A stretch of 64,000 bases of DNA from Burkholderia sp052045245 (GTDB taxonomy: Bacteria; Pseudomonadota; Gammaproteobacteria; Burkholderiales; Burkholderiaceae): contig NZ_JBQEON010000038.1 in the NCBI RefSeq assembly GCF_052045245.1, forward strand, positions 3,184-67,183. Reading direction: 5' to 3'. The translations under genes were made by a program, and so were the position numbers. Shown one piece after another: positions 1 to 9,249 of the stretch. Numbering within the stretch: the first letter of the stretch is position 1; every line of letters starts with the position of its first letter. The notes below the pieces were generated by a model. It made no database searches, was not told the origin of the DNA, and saw only the letters and a program-made list of their open reading frames with translations.

Positions 1-542
1 CCTGCGGCGAGTGCCGGGCCGACCTTGCGGGTGATCATCGCCGCCGGGAAGTTCCACGGTGTGATCGCCGCGCACACGCCGATCGCTTCCTTCGTCACGA
101 CGATGCGCTTGTCGCTCGCCGGCGTCGGGATCGTGTCGCCATACACGCGCTTGCCTTCCTCGGCGAACCACTCGAGGAACGATGCCGCGTAGCCGATCTC
201 GCCTTTCGCTTCGGCCAGCGACTTGCCCTGCTCGGTGGTCAGGATCAGCGCGAGGTCGTCGGCGTTTTCCATCATCAGGTCGTGCCACTTGCGCAGGATC
301 GCCGCGCGTTCCTTCGCGGTCTTCTTGCGCCACGCCGGCCATGCGGCATTCGCGGCTTCGATCGCGTGACGCGTCTCGGCCGTGCCCATCGCCGGCACGG
401 TGCCGAGCAGCCCGCCGGTTGCGGGGTTGCGGACCTCGAACGACTCGCCGTTCGCCGCGCCTTGCCATTCGCCGTCGACGTACGCCTGCTGGCGGAACAG
501 CGACGGATCTTTCAGTGCCAGGGTTTCCTGAACCGTGCTCAT
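1..542 (-). CDS. gabD: Succinate-semialdehyde dehydrogenase, N-terminal part (cut by window edge)
   Basis: This is the N-terminal 180 residues of an NAD(P)-dependent aldehyde dehydrogenase; the rest lies beyond base 1. It begins MSTVQETLALKDPSLFRQQA, and the Rossmann-region signature ITPWNFPAAMITRKVGPALA is seen near residues 157-177, as in GabD succinate-semialdehyde dehydrogenases. The catalytic Cys and Glu are outside the window. The family oxidises succinate semialdehyde to succinate, the second step of GABA degradation. It lies just downstream of gabT on the same strand, so the two probably form one operon. Confidence is high for the family and for GabD because of the gabT neighbour. Confidence 0.93.
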   Translation of the reverse strand, partial: MSTVQETLALKDPSLFRQQAYVDGEWQGAANGESFEVRNPATGGLLGTVPAMGTAETRHAIEAANAAWPAWRKKTAKERAAILRKWHDLMMENADDLALILTTEQGKSLAEAKGEIGYAASFLEWFAEEGKRVYGDTIPTPASDKRIVVTKEAIGVCAAITPWNFPAAMITRKVGPALAA

Positions 543-577
543 ATGAATCACCTGCGTTGAAAAGGACGGATGAAACG

Positions 578-606
578 GCCGCCGCCGTCGTGAAGACGGC
601 GGCGGC
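578..606 (-). terminator. Strong hairpin between gabT and gabD
   Basis: A perfect 12-bp stem (GCCGCCGCCGTC at 578-589 with its complement at 595-606) encloses a 5-base loop. Read on the minus strand it follows the gabT stop codon and precedes gabD. The U-tract after it is poor, so it may attenuate transcription or protect the gabT mRNA end rather than terminate fully. Confidence 0.5.
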
Positions 607-631
607 GCATTCAGTTGAAGCGGGCGGAAAC

Positions 632-1921
632 TCAGGCCGGCACGCCGACCGTTTCCTTCAGCACTTCCTCGAGGATCACGAGCGCTTCGTCGAACACGGC
701 CTGGGTGATCGTCAGCGGGAACAGGAAGCGCACGACGTTCGAGTACACGCCGCACACGAGCAGCAGCAGCCCGCGCTCGAGCGCACGCGCCTGCACGCGC
801 TTCGTGAAGTCGGCATCCGGCTCGCCCGAGCCCGGCTTCAGGAACTCGACCGCGATCATCGCGCCCGGGCCGCGCACGTCGGCGATCTGCGGCACGTCGG
901 CCTGCAGCGCATTCAGCTTCGCCTTCAGCACGTCGCCCAGTTGCGTCGCGCGTTCGCACAGCTTCTCTTCGTCGATGATCTCGAGCACCGCGTGCGCCGA
1001 CGCGACGGCCAGCGGGTTGCCCGCATAGGTGCCGCCGAGGCCGCCGGGCGCTGCCGCGTCCATCACGTCCGCACGGCCGACGACACCCGACAGCGGCATG
1101 CCGCCCGCGAGGCTCTTCGCCATCGTGATCAGGTCGGCCAGCACGTCGTAGTGCTGCATCGCGAACAGCTTGCCGGTCCGCGCGAAGCCCGTCTGCACTT
1201 CGTCGGCGATCAGCAGGATGCCGTGCTCGTTACAGATCTTGCGCAGCGCGCGCACGAATTCGGCCGGCGCCGGGTTGAAGCCGCCTTCGCCCTGGACCGG
1301 TTCGAAGATGATCGCGGCGACGCGCTTCGGATCGATGTCGGCCTTGAACAGCATCTCGATCGCCTTGATCGAGTCGGCCGTCGTCACGCCGTGCAGCGCA
1401 TTCGGGTACGGCGCGTGGAACACGTCGCCCGGGAACGGGCCGAAGTTCAGCTTGTACGGGGCGACCTTGCCGGTCAGCGCCATGCCCATCATCGTGCGGC
1501 CGTGGAAGCCGCCCGAGAACGCGATGACGCCCGGACGGCCGGTCGCGGCGCGCGCGATCTTGATCGCGTTTTCGACGGCTTCGGCGCCGGTCGTGAAGAA
1601 CGCGGTCTTCTTCGGGAAGTCGCCCGGCGCGCGTTCGTTGATCTTTTCCGCCAGCTCGACGTACGACGCGTACGGAACGATCTGGTAAGCGGTGTGCGTG
1701 AAGCTGTTCAGCTGGTCCGCGATCGCCTTGACGATCTTCGGGTGGCGGTGGCCCGTGTTCAGCACCGCGATGCCGGCGGCGAAATCGATGAAGCGGCGGC
1801 CTTCGACATCCCACAGCTCCGCGTTCTCGGCGCGGGCGGCGTAGAAATCGCACATCACGCCGACGCCGCGCGGGGTGGCGGCGTTCTTGCGGGCCTGCAG
1901 GTCGGCATTCTTCACGGTCAT
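632..1921 (-). CDS. gabT: 4-aminobutyrate aminotransferase
   Basis: A class III PLP-dependent aminotransferase of 429 residues, the usual GabT length. It transfers the amino group of GABA to 2-oxoglutarate, giving succinate semialdehyde and glutamate. Visible signatures are the TTGAEAVENAIKIAR cofactor-phosphate region near residue 110, IADEVQTGFARTGK with the PLP-ring Asp near 240, and the Schiff-base Lys in TMAKSLAGGMPL near 270. It is upstream of gabD on the same strand and divergent from a MocR-type regulator, the classic gab arrangement. The assignment to GABA rather than another omega-amino acid rests on this context and on overall similarity to GabT. Confidence 0.95.
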   Translation of the reverse strand: MTVKNADLQARKNAATPRGVGVMCDFYAARAENAELWDVEGRRFIDFAAGIAVLNTGHRHPKIVKAIADQLNSFTHTAYQIVPYASYVELAEKINERAPGDFPKKTAFFTTGAEAVENAIKIARAATGRPGVIAFSGGFHGRTMMGMALTGKVAPYKLNFGPFPGDVFHAPYPNALHGVTTADSIKAIEMLFKADIDPKRVAAIIFEPVQGEGGFNPAPAEFVRALRKICNEHGILLIADEVQTGFARTGKLFAMQHYDVLADLITMAKSLAGGMPLSGVVGRADVMDAAAPGGLGGTYAGNPLAVASAHAVLEIIDEEKLCERATQLGDVLKAKLNALQADVPQIADVRGPGAMIAVEFLKPGSGEPDADFTKRVQARALERGLLLLVCGVYSNVVRFLFPLTITQAVFDEALVILEEVLKETVGVPA

Positions 1922-1961
1922 CTCCTTGATGTTCTGTCCGGTGGGATAAAAATCGGCCGCA

Positions 1962-2015
1962 TTGGCAGCCCATGGAGGCGACTATAATCACATTTGGCTC
2001 TGGCAATCAGAGCCA
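1962..2015 (+). promoter_or_regulatory. gabR promoter and candidate operator
   Basis: A perfect -10 box TATAAT (1983-1988) lies 15 bp after TTGGCA (1962-1967). Just downstream, around the expected transcription start, is an inverted repeat with arms TGGCTCTG (1995-2002) and CAGAGCCA (2008-2015) around GCAAT. This position suits autorepression by GabR and control of the divergent gabTD. The repeat is seen directly; its link to GabR is inference. Confidence 0.6.
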
Positions 2016-2041
2016 TTTCAATAAATATTCAGGAGCCAATC

Positions 2042-3550
2042 ATGCGCGCAAGCGTGTTGTCGGACTGGCTGGCGCAGCGCCTCGTGCGCGGCGGCGCACA
2101 GCCGATCTACCGGCAGCTGCATCGGCTGCTGCAGCAGGCGATCCTGTCGCGCGAACTGCCGGCCGGCACGCGCGTGCCGTCGTCGCGGCTGCTCGCGGCC
2201 GAGCTCGGGATCGCCCGCAACACGGTCACGCAGGTTTACGAACAGCTTGCGCTCGAAGGCTATGTGAACTCGGCCACGGGCCGCGGCACGTTCGTCGCCG
2301 ACAGCGCGCCGGACGAGATCGTCGGCGCGCCGACCGATCCGGCCGCCGGTCCGGCGGTGGTGGCGGCGTCGGCCCGGCGGCTGTCCGCGCGCGGCGCGCG
2401 GCTCGTCGAAGGGGCGGGCGTGTCGAAGCGCCAGGGCGGCGCGTTCATGCCGGGCGTGCCCGATGTATCGCGATTTCCGGCGCGCGTGTGGACGCGGCTG
2501 CACAACAAGTACTGGCGGCGCCTGCGCCCGGACCTGCTGACCTACGCGCCGGGCGGCGGGCTCGCGCTGCTGCGCGAGGCGCTGGCCGACTACCTGCGCA
2601 CGTCGCGCTCGGTGCGCTGCACGCCCGAGCAAATCGTGATCACGACCGGGATCCACCAGTCGATCGACCTCGCGGTGCGGCTGCTGACCGATCCGGGCGA
2701 CGCGATCTGGACCGAGGATCCGTGCTACTGGGGCGTGCGCAGCGTGCTGAACGTGTCGGGGCTCACCACGCGGCCGATTCCGGTCGACGACGAGGGGATC
2801 GCGCCGTCGGCCGCCGATCTCGCCGAGCCGCCGAAGCTGATGCTCGTCACCCCGTCGCACCAGTATCCGCTCGGGATGGTGATGAGCCTCGCGCGGCGCC
2901 GGATGCTGCTCGAATACGCGCGCCAGCACGGCTGCTGGATCATCGAGGACGACTACGACAGCGAGTTCCGCTACGGCAGCCGGCCGCTCGCATCATTGCA
3001 GGGGCTCGATTCGTCGGGGCAGGTGATCTATGTCGGCAGCTTCGGCAAGACGCTGTTCCCGGGGCTGCGGGTCGGCTATCTGGTCGCGCCGGAGCCGCTC
3101 GCCGAGAGCTTCGCGACCGCCAGTGCCGAGCTGTATCGCGAAGGTCAGCTGCTGCAGCAGGCGGTGCTCGCCGAGTTCATCGCGGAAGGGCACTTCGTGT
3201 CGCATATCCGCAAGATGCGCACGCTGTACGGGCAACGCCGCGAGGTGCTGCTCGATGCGGTCGCGCGCCGCTACGGCGACACGCTGCACGCGCTCGGCAG
3301 CGATGCGGGGCTGCATCTCGTCACGCGGCTGCCGGACGGTGTCGACGATCGCGCGGTCGCGCAGGCCGCGCTCGAACGCAACATCGTCGTGCGGCCGTTG
3401 TCCGGCTATTACGCGGAGCGCGAGCGCGCGGCGTCGGGTTTGCTGCTCGGCTATGCGTGCGTGCCGGAGGACGAGATTCCGACGGCATTCGCGACGCTGG
3501 CCGAGGCGATCGACGAGCGCGCGTTCGGCGGGGTCGTCGCGACGGTTTGA
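2042..3550 (+). CDS. gabR: MocR/GabR-family PLP-dependent transcriptional regulator
   Basis: A 502-residue fusion of an N-terminal GntR-type winged helix (about residues 15-90, with RVPSSRLLAAELGIARNTVTQ) and a class I aminotransferase-like effector domain. The PLP Lys is in YVGSFGKTLFPGLRVGY near residue 337. MocR proteins bind PLP but act as regulators, not enzymes. The start at 2042 is preferred because AGGAG lies just upstream (2031-2035); an in-frame earlier start at 1994 would overlap the promoter. Divergent position to gabTD supports a GABA-responsive regulator. The symbol is inferred from context, as MocR proteins have many targets. Confidence 0.85.
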   Translation: MRASVLSDWLAQRLVRGGAQPIYRQLHRLLQQAILSRELPAGTRVPSSRLLAAELGIARNTVTQVYEQLALEGYVNSATGRGTFVADSAPDEIVGAPTDPAAGPAVVAASARRLSARGARLVEGAGVSKRQGGAFMPGVPDVSRFPARVWTRLHNKYWRRLRPDLLTYAPGGGLALLREALADYLRTSRSVRCTPEQIVITTGIHQSIDLAVRLLTDPGDAIWTEDPCYWGVRSVLNVSGLTTRPIPVDDEGIAPSAADLAEPPKLMLVTPSHQYPLGMVMSLARRRMLLEYARQHGCWIIEDDYDSEFRYGSRPLASLQGLDSSGQVIYVGSFGKTLFPGLRVGYLVAPEPLAESFATASAELYREGQLLQQAVLAEFIAEGHFVSHIRKMRTLYGQRREVLLDAVARRYGDTLHALGSDAGLHLVTRLPDGVDDRAVAQAALERNIVVRPLSGYYAERERAASGLLLGYACVPEDEIPTAFATLAEAIDERAFGGVVATV

Positions 3551-3646
3551 CGGGACCGGGACGGCGGCATGCGCGCGATGCGCGACCGTCCGCCGGCAAC
3601 GCAGCGAATGAGCGTCTTCACCGTGCGGACGAATCGTTCGCGCGCG

Positions 3647-4483
3647 TTACAGCCGGATCAACGCCGCACCCGCCACCACCAGCGCGCACGCGACGAGCCG
3701 CTGCGCGCCGGGCCGCTCGCGCATCACGAACCAGCCGATCGCGACCGCGAAGATCGAACTCGTTTCGCGCAGCGCCGACACGGTCGCGACCGGCAGGTGC
3801 CGGTACGCGAGGATCACGATTCCGTACGCGGCGAGCGAGATCGTGCCGGCGATCGCGCCCTGCGTGAGCGCCGTGCGCGAACCGAGCACGGCACGCGGGC
3901 CGCCGCGCACCGCGCAGACCAGCACGAGCTGCGGCACGCTCCACAGCAGGTACACCCACGCGATGTAGCCGAGCGCGCTGCCGGACACGCGCGAGCCGAT
4001 CCCGTCGCAGATCGAATACGCGGCGATGAACACGCCGGTGAGCAGCGCATACGGCACGCCTTCCCCGGAGAAGCGGAAGCCGCGCCGCAGCGCGAGCGAC
4101 ATGATCCCGAACGACACCAGCGCGATGCCCGCGAAGCCGAACGGCGTCGGCTGCTCGTGCAGCACGGCCAGCGCGAGCACCGACACGAGCAGCGGCGAGA
4201 TCCCGCGCGCGATCGGATAGATCTGCCCGAACTCGCCGCTGCGGTACGCACGCGCGAGCGTGCAGCAATAGGCGACCTCGAGCGCGGCCGATGCGGCGAT
4301 GTACGGCCACGCGGCGGGCGCCGGCGCGGGCAGCAGCGCGGCGCCGGCCGTGCCGAACGCGAGATACGGCAGCGACATCGTGCCGAGCTGCACGAGCCGG
4401 TCCTCGCTGACATGGAGGAACGCATTCCAGATCGCGTGCAGCAGCGCCGAGCACAGCACGAGGCCGATGAAGAGGTGATCCAT
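3647..4483 (-). CDS. EamA/DMT-family inner-membrane transporter
   Basis: A 278-residue very hydrophobic protein with about ten predicted membrane segments arranged as two EamA repeats, the standard drug/metabolite transporter fold. Seen features include the N-terminal segment FIGLVLCSALLHAIWNAFLH and a C-terminal segment LVACALVVAGAALIRL. The substrate cannot be read from sequence; members export amino acids, metabolites or drugs. It converges with gabR and is divergent from selD, with no obvious partner, so it is probably a single-gene unit. Confidence 0.85.
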   Translation of the reverse strand: MDHLFIGLVLCSALLHAIWNAFLHVSEDRLVQLGTMSLPYLAFGTAGAALLPAPAPAAWPYIAASAALEVAYCCTLARAYRSGEFGQIYPIARGISPLLVSVLALAVLHEQPTPFGFAGIALVSFGIMSLALRRGFRFSGEGVPYALLTGVFIAAYSICDGIGSRVSGSALGYIAWVYLLWSVPQLVLVCAVRGGPRAVLGSRTALTQGAIAGTISLAAYGIVILAYRHLPVATVSALRETSSIFAVAIGWFVMRERPGAQRLVACALVVAGAALIRL

Positions 4484-4583
4484 GAACGAAGAGACGGGTG
4501 GGCGCGGGCAAACGCCGTCGATTATGTGGGTATCGGGCGCGCTCGCGCGGAATTGTCGATAATAGAACGTTGTTATTCACCGG

Positions 4584-5657
4584 ATGCCGACGATGACCGA
4601 TGCCACCCTCACCCCGCCCGCCGTTCCGCGCCTCACGAGCCTGTCGCACGGGGGCGGCTGCGGCTGCAAGATTGCGCCGGGCGTGCTGTCCGAATTGCTG
4701 AAGCGGGCGACGCCGCCGGCGCTGTTCCCGGACCTGCTGGTCGGCACCGAGACTTCCGACGATGCGGCCGTCTACCGGCTGAACGACGAGCAGGCGATCG
4801 TCGCGACGACCGATTTCTTCATGCCGATCGTCGACGATCCGTTCGATTTCGGCCGCATCGCGGCCACCAACGCGCTGTCGGACGTCTACGCGATGGGCGG
4901 CAAGCCGATTCTCGCGCTTGCGCTGGTCGGGATGCCGATCAACGTGCTGCCGCACGAGACGATCGCGGCCGTGCTGCGCGGCGGCGAATCGGTCTGCGCG
5001 GAGGCCGGCATTCCGGTCGCGGGTGGCCATTCGATCGATTCGGTCGAGCCGATCTACGGGCTCGCGGCGATCGGCGTCGTGCATCCGTCGCGCGTGAAGC
5101 GCAACGCGGCCGCGCGCGCGGGCGACGTGCTCGTGCTCGGCAAGCCGCTGGGTGTCGGCGTGCTGTCGGCCGCGCTGAAGAAGAACCAGCTCGACGACGC
5201 GGGCTACGCGCAGATGGTCGCGACGACCACCAAGCTGAACCGGCCCGGTGCCGAGCTCGCCGCGCTGCCGGGCGTGCATGCGCTGACCGACGTCACGGGC
5301 TTCGGGCTGCTCGGCCACACGCTCGAGCTTGCGCGGGGCGCGAACCTTACCGCACGCGTGCATTACGCGTCGCTGCCCTGGCTGGCGGGCGTCGAGGCGT
5401 TCGTCGCCGACGGCGTGTTGACCGGCGCCTCGGGTCGAAACTGGGCCGCGTATGGGGCCGACGTGCGGCTTGCCGACGCGCTGCCGCCGGTTGCGCAGGC
5501 GCTGCTGACCGATCCGCAGACGTCGGGCGGCCTGCTGGTCGCATGCGCACCGGAAGCAGTCGACGACGTGCTCGCATGCTTCCGCGCCGACGGCTTCGAC
5601 CGCGCGGCCGTGATCGGCGAGATGGTGGACGGGCCGTCGCGCGTCGACGTCGCCTGA
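4584..5657 (+). CDS. selD: Selenide, water dikinase
   Basis: SelD makes selenophosphate from selenide and ATP, the selenium donor for selenocysteine and selenouridine. The 357-residue protein has the glycine-rich N-terminal motif HGGGCGCKI. Cys26 and Lys29 match the catalytic Cys17 and Lys20 of E. coli SelD; the position is an ordinary Cys codon, not UGA. AIR-synthase-like nucleotide-binding motifs TTDFFMPIVDDPFDFG and GGHSIDS follow. An alternative ATG at 4593 would shorten it by three residues, and no clear Shine-Dalgarno separates the two. No selA, selB or selenouridine synthase lies within the window. Confidence 0.95.
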   Translation: MPTMTDATLTPPAVPRLTSLSHGGGCGCKIAPGVLSELLKRATPPALFPDLLVGTETSDDAAVYRLNDEQAIVATTDFFMPIVDDPFDFGRIAATNALSDVYAMGGKPILALALVGMPINVLPHETIAAVLRGGESVCAEAGIPVAGGHSIDSVEPIYGLAAIGVVHPSRVKRNAAARAGDVLVLGKPLGVGVLSAALKKNQLDDAGYAQMVATTTKLNRPGAELAALPGVHALTDVTGFGLLGHTLELARGANLTARVHYASLPWLAGVEAFVADGVLTGASGRNWAAYGADVRLADALPPVAQALLTDPQTSGGLLVACAPEAVDDVLACFRADGFDRAAVIGEMVDGPSRVDVA

Positions 5658-6026
5658 CGGGTTTTTTTGCTTACGCCGCATTGCCGTCGGCCGATTGGAT
5701 CGATGCCTTCACGCGAAGGCAACGACGACCGCTGAACGACTTCCTGATCGGGCAACGGATCGCGAACCAGGCAATGCGCGTCGCGGTTCGCATCGGGTAG
5801 GGCGTGTCGTCGTCGGCGCGCGCCTCTGCCAAAAATATAGTATTCCTGATGTTACTGTGCGACGTGCATGTCGATACCGTAGCGTTTTTCATGCGTCACG
5901 CAGGCCCATCCGAACACCACCGCCCGTTTCGTAGTCGGGTTCCGCATCGCGCACGCGCGTTCTATACTCCGTCGCGCAGTCTCCGACAGCCGTTCTCATC
6001 CAACATCACCGAAACAAGGAACGCCG
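5658..6026. other. Intergenic stretch without a supported gene
   Basis: Between selD and the nucleoside permease-like gene I see no convincing coding sequence. A 73-codon minus-strand frame (5671-5892) has no recognisable domain and no ribosome binding site. A run of seven T after the selD stop (5663-5669) has no clear stem. AT-rich bases near 5830-5850 may carry a promoter for the downstream gene. Confidence 0.4.
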
Positions 6027-7106
6027 ATGCTGACTCGCTCCATTCTTTCCGCCGCGGCATTCTCGCTTGCCGCCTGTGCGACCGCGCCGTCGATCGCGCA
6101 GGACAACCAGGGCAACGACGCGGGCAATGCGGCATTCGCCGAGACCGGTGCACAGGGCCGCCCGGTCAAGGTCATGATCATCACGATGTTCGGTCCGGAA
6201 GGCCAGGCATGGCTCGACCGGCTCGGCCCGTGGCGCGACATCGCCGTGCCCGGCCTGTCGCCCGACTATCCGGCCGTTCACTGCAACAAGCAGGACGTGT
6301 GCGTGGTGACGACCGGCATGGGCTACGCGAACGCATCCGCGACGATCATGGCGCTCACGTTCTCGCAGCGCTTCGATTTGCGCCGCACGTACTTCCTGGT
6401 ATCCGGCATCGCGGGCGTCGACCCCGCACAAGGCACGGTCGGCTCCGCCGCCTGGTCGAAATACCTGGTCGACTTCAGCCTGCAATGGGAACTCGATGCG
6501 CGCGAGATTCCGGCCGGCTGGAACACCGGCTATCTCGGCATCAATACGAAAAGCCCGAACGACAAGCCGCCGCTCGACTACCGCACCGAAGTCTTTCAGC
6601 TGAACCCGCAGCTGACCGATACCGCGTATGCGCTGTCGCGCAACGTCGTGCTCGCCGACAGCGCACAGGCTCAGGCGGCGCGCGCGAAGTTCACGTATGC
6701 GCCGGCGAACCGGCCGCCGACGGTGATCCAGTGCGACACGTCATCGGGCAATACGTGGTTTTCGGGCACGCTGATCGGCGAGCGCGCGCGTCAGTGGACG
6801 AAGATCCTCACCGACGGCAAAGGCACCTACTGCATGACCGCCCAGGAAGACAACGCGACGTATGAAGCGCTCAAGCGCGCGGCGAGCGTGAAGCGGGTCG
6901 ACCTGTCGCGCGTCGCGGTGCTGCGCACGGGCTCCGATTTCGACCGGCCGTATGCGGGGCAGACGAGCGCCGACAACCTGCTGAACTACGCGGACCAGGG
7001 CGGCTTCGCGCCGGCGACCGAGAACCTGTATCGCGCGGGCAATCCGCTCGTGCAGGACATCGTCACGCATTGGGGCGAATGGCGCGATGGCGTGCCGCGC
7101 CGTTGA
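6027..7106 (+). CDS. Purine nucleoside permease (NUP) family protein, putative lipoprotein
   Basis: A 359-residue protein of the NUP family (purine nucleoside permease), which has a nucleoside-phosphorylase-like fold rather than membrane spans. Family hallmarks include VKVMIITMFGPEGQAWLDRL after the leader, VVTTGMGYANASATIMAL, the FLVSGIAGVDPAQGTVGSAAW segment and a C-terminal VLRTGSDFDRPYAGQ. The N-terminus is a signal peptide ending in the lipobox LAAC with Cys17, so the product is probably lipid-anchored. Its biochemical role in bacteria is poorly settled; transport or periplasmic nucleoside binding is inferred from the family name. It appears monocistronic. Confidence 0.85.
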   Translation: MLTRSILSAAAFSLAACATAPSIAQDNQGNDAGNAAFAETGAQGRPVKVMIITMFGPEGQAWLDRLGPWRDIAVPGLSPDYPAVHCNKQDVCVVTTGMGYANASATIMALTFSQRFDLRRTYFLVSGIAGVDPAQGTVGSAAWSKYLVDFSLQWELDAREIPAGWNTGYLGINTKSPNDKPPLDYRTEVFQLNPQLTDTAYALSRNVVLADSAQAQAARAKFTYAPANRPPTVIQCDTSSGNTWFSGTLIGERARQWTKILTDGKGTYCMTAQEDNATYEALKRAASVKRVDLSRVAVLRTGSDFDRPYAGQTSADNLLNYADQGGFAPATENLYRAGNPLVQDIVTHWGEWRDGVPRR

Positions 7107-7353
7107 CGACCGGCCCTGCTCGGCGACACGCCGACGCGAAGATGACGCGTCGACGCGAAGGTCAACGCGAGTGCGGCGCGGAACGGAACGGCGTCCACAC
7201 CGGCGTCGTGTCGTCCCAATGATCGAGCGGCGACGGAAGTTGATCGTTCATCACAGGCTCCTGCAACTAACTGACTAATCGAGTGTTCGACTGCGGCATC
7301 ACGACGCCGCGCACCGGATCATCCGCTGCGCGGCGTTGCACGTTGACCGACGT

Positions 7354-7650
7354 TTAGCGGCCCCCGCCTGCGAGCTGGTTGCCTTCCGGCGTCGGGCGAT
7401 ACGGGCCTTGCGCGAGCTCGAGCCCTTGCGGATACGAATTCGCCTTGCGCAGCCAGGCCAGCGTGCCGTCGCGGCGCGCCTGCACGACTTCCGCGTTGAC
7501 TTCGGCGCGCGTGCGCGGACCGTTGTCGTGCTGCGTGTACCACGCCGTATTGCCGTAGTCGCCGGCATGCGGGGTGTTCGTATCGGCGAAGGCCGGTGCG
7601 GACACGGCGAGTGCGAGCGCGACGGCGGAAAGAAGATGGCGGTGGTTCAT
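7354..7650 (-). CDS. DUF4148 family exported small protein
   Basis: A 98-residue protein with a clear signal peptide (cleavage expected after PAFA, residue 22) and the TRAEVNAEVVQARRDGTLAW core typical of DUF4148 proteins, which are abundant in Burkholderia and related genera and have no known function. A good Shine-Dalgarno (AGGAG) lies upstream of the ATG. The neighbours give no functional clue. Confidence 0.85.
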   Translation of the reverse strand: MNHRHLLSAVALALAVSAPAFADTNTPHAGDYGNTAWYTQHDNGPRTRAEVNAEVVQARRDGTLAWLRKANSYPQGLELAQGPYRPTPEGNQLAGGGR

Positions 7651-8070
7651 GACGTAACTCCTGTGTTGGTCGGAGTTGGCGCGTGAGCGCTCGCTCCGGT
7701 CCCGTCAAACGGGCTGTTCGATGCGCAACGCGGTGCGCGACAGGGTTTACTCTAGGTATCTGTTCGGGCGCGATAAATGCGGCAGACGCGAATTGATTTG
7801 TCGTGATGGTGGAACAATCGCGATTCGTCACGCGGGCAGGGGACTTCGAAAATCGCTCACAGCCGCCTGCGGCGGGGCTCACGGCGATACGGCACGGCGC
7901 GCGCGAGCATGCTCGCGGACGATTACCGCGCGCGGCGCAAAGGTGTGGTGCGGATTCAGGAAAGACGCTGGGCGGGGCGCGGAAGGCGGCACGAACGTGA
8001 CACCCCGGCGGCACGAAGGCAGGACGGCACGCGAGCCGGCAAGCCAGCCCGCGCGCCGCGATTCAGACGA
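7651..8070. other. Intergenic stretch, no gene seen
   Basis: About 420 bases between the divergently read DUF4148 gene and the end of ceoR. Only out-of-frame GC-rich frames occur, none with a ribosome binding site or recognisable domain. The first part should contain the promoter of the DUF4148 gene. Nothing else is supported. Confidence 0.4.
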
Positions 8071-9078
8071 TTATGCGACCCACTCGTTGATGACCGGCGT
8101 ATCGAGTGCCGGCGCGCGCTCGGCTTCCTCGAACGTGCGCTTGCTGCACGTCGCGTCGAGGCTGCCCTTGCCGCTCAGCAGCGGGCAGCGGTCGAACACC
8201 TCGGCGATCCAGTCGACGAACACGCGCACCTTCGGCGACAGGTGGCGGCTGTGCGGATACACGACCGAGATCGGCATCGGCAGCGGCTTGACGCCGGGCA
8301 GCACTTCCTTGAGCCGGCCTTCGCGCAAGTGCGGCAGCACCATGAACAACGGCGGCTGGATCAGCCCGAAGCCTTCGACGCCGCAGGTCACGTACGCATC
8401 CGCGTCGTTCACCGACACGATGCTGTTCATTTTGACTTCGATTTCCTTGCCTTCGCTGAGGAAGGTCCAGTCGATCGTGCGGCCGGTACGGCTCGAGAAA
8501 TAGTTGACGGCCTTGTGGTCGCCCAGGTCCTCGATCGTCTGCGGCTCGCCGTGATGTTCGAGATACGACGGCGCGGCGACCGTCACGCCTTCGAACAGGC
8601 CGACGCGGCGCGCAACCAGCGACGAGTCCTGCAGCGCACCGACGCGGATCACGCAGTCGACGCCTTCCTGCAGCAGGTCGACCGGCCGGTCCGACAGGCC
8701 GAGCTGCAGATCGATGTCCGGATAGCGCGTATGAAATTCGCACAGCGACGGAATCACGAGCAGCCGCCCGATCGAACCCGGCATGTCGATACGCAACTTT
8801 CCGTGCGGCTTCCGGTTGTTGGCCTGGAAGCTGGCTTCGGTTTCCTCGACATCGGCGAGGATCCGCACACATCGTTCGTAGTACGCGGCGCCGTCCGGCG
8901 TGAGCGACAGCCGGCGCGTCGTCCGGTGCATCAGGCGCACGCCGAGGAAAGCTTCGAGATTCTGGATGATCGTCGTGACGGACGCCCGCGGCAGGCTGAG
9001 CGTTTCTGCTGCCTTGGTGAAGCTGCTTGTATCGACGACGCGAGTAAACACCTGCATGGCCTGAAGCCGGTCCATCAC
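8071..9078 (-). CDS. ceoR: LysR-type regulator of the CeoAB-OpcM efflux pump
   Basis: A 335-residue LysR-type regulator with an N-terminal winged helix (MDRLQAMQVFTRVVDTSSFT start, helix-turn-helix within residues 1-60) and a C-terminal periplasmic-binding-like effector domain. It is divergent from llpE-ceoA-ceoB-opcM, the arrangement known for CeoR of B. cenocepacia and BpeT of B. pseudomallei, which activate the pump operon in response to inducers such as salicylate. The gene name is given by synteny and family; the inducer is taken from the described locus, not from this sequence. Confidence 0.88.
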   Translation of the reverse strand: MMDRLQAMQVFTRVVDTSSFTKAAETLSLPRASVTTIIQNLEAFLGVRLMHRTTRRLSLTPDGAAYYERCVRILADVEETEASFQANNRKPHGKLRIDMPGSIGRLLVIPSLCEFHTRYPDIDLQLGLSDRPVDLLQEGVDCVIRVGALQDSSLVARRVGLFEGVTVAAPSYLEHHGEPQTIEDLGDHKAVNYFSSRTGRTIDWTFLSEGKEIEVKMNSIVSVNDADAYVTCGVEGFGLIQPPLFMVLPHLREGRLKEVLPGVKPLPMPISVVYPHSRHLSPKVRVFVDWIAEVFDRCPLLSGKGSLDATCSKRTFEEAERAPALDTPVINEWVA

Positions 9079-9112
9079 AACCTCCGCAATCTAATGAGCC
9101 GCTGGAACAACA

Positions 9113-9144
9113 AGGCTGCGCTACCTCGTGGGTGAACGCAGCCT
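9113..9144. promoter_or_regulatory. Inverted repeat between ceoR and llpE
   Basis: Perfect 8-bp arms AGGCTGCG (9113-9120) and CGCAGCCT (9137-9144) with a 16-base spacer lie in the divergent promoter region. This could be part of a CeoR site or a hairpin in the ceoR leader. Its role is inferred from position only. Confidence 0.4.
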
Positions 9145-9249
9145 GGGATTGTTCGGGGGCGTTGAATTGTGTTGCCGGATTATAGGCATTTATCCCGATG
9201 TCTGCCGGACCCAGAATTCGTTCCATCTCGAAATGGATGCTGCATCGTC

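Noticed and set aside
1230..2006. Long minus-strand frame overlapping gabT in another phase
   Set aside because: Shadow frame rich in Arg and Pro; gabT in the other phase has full family signatures.
4659..4670. Possible selenocysteine at the SelD active site
   Set aside because: The codon at residue 26 is an ordinary Cys codon, so no UGA recoding is involved.
5671..5892. 73-codon minus-strand frame between selD and the NUP gene
   Set aside because: No ribosome binding site, no recognisable domain and no supporting context.
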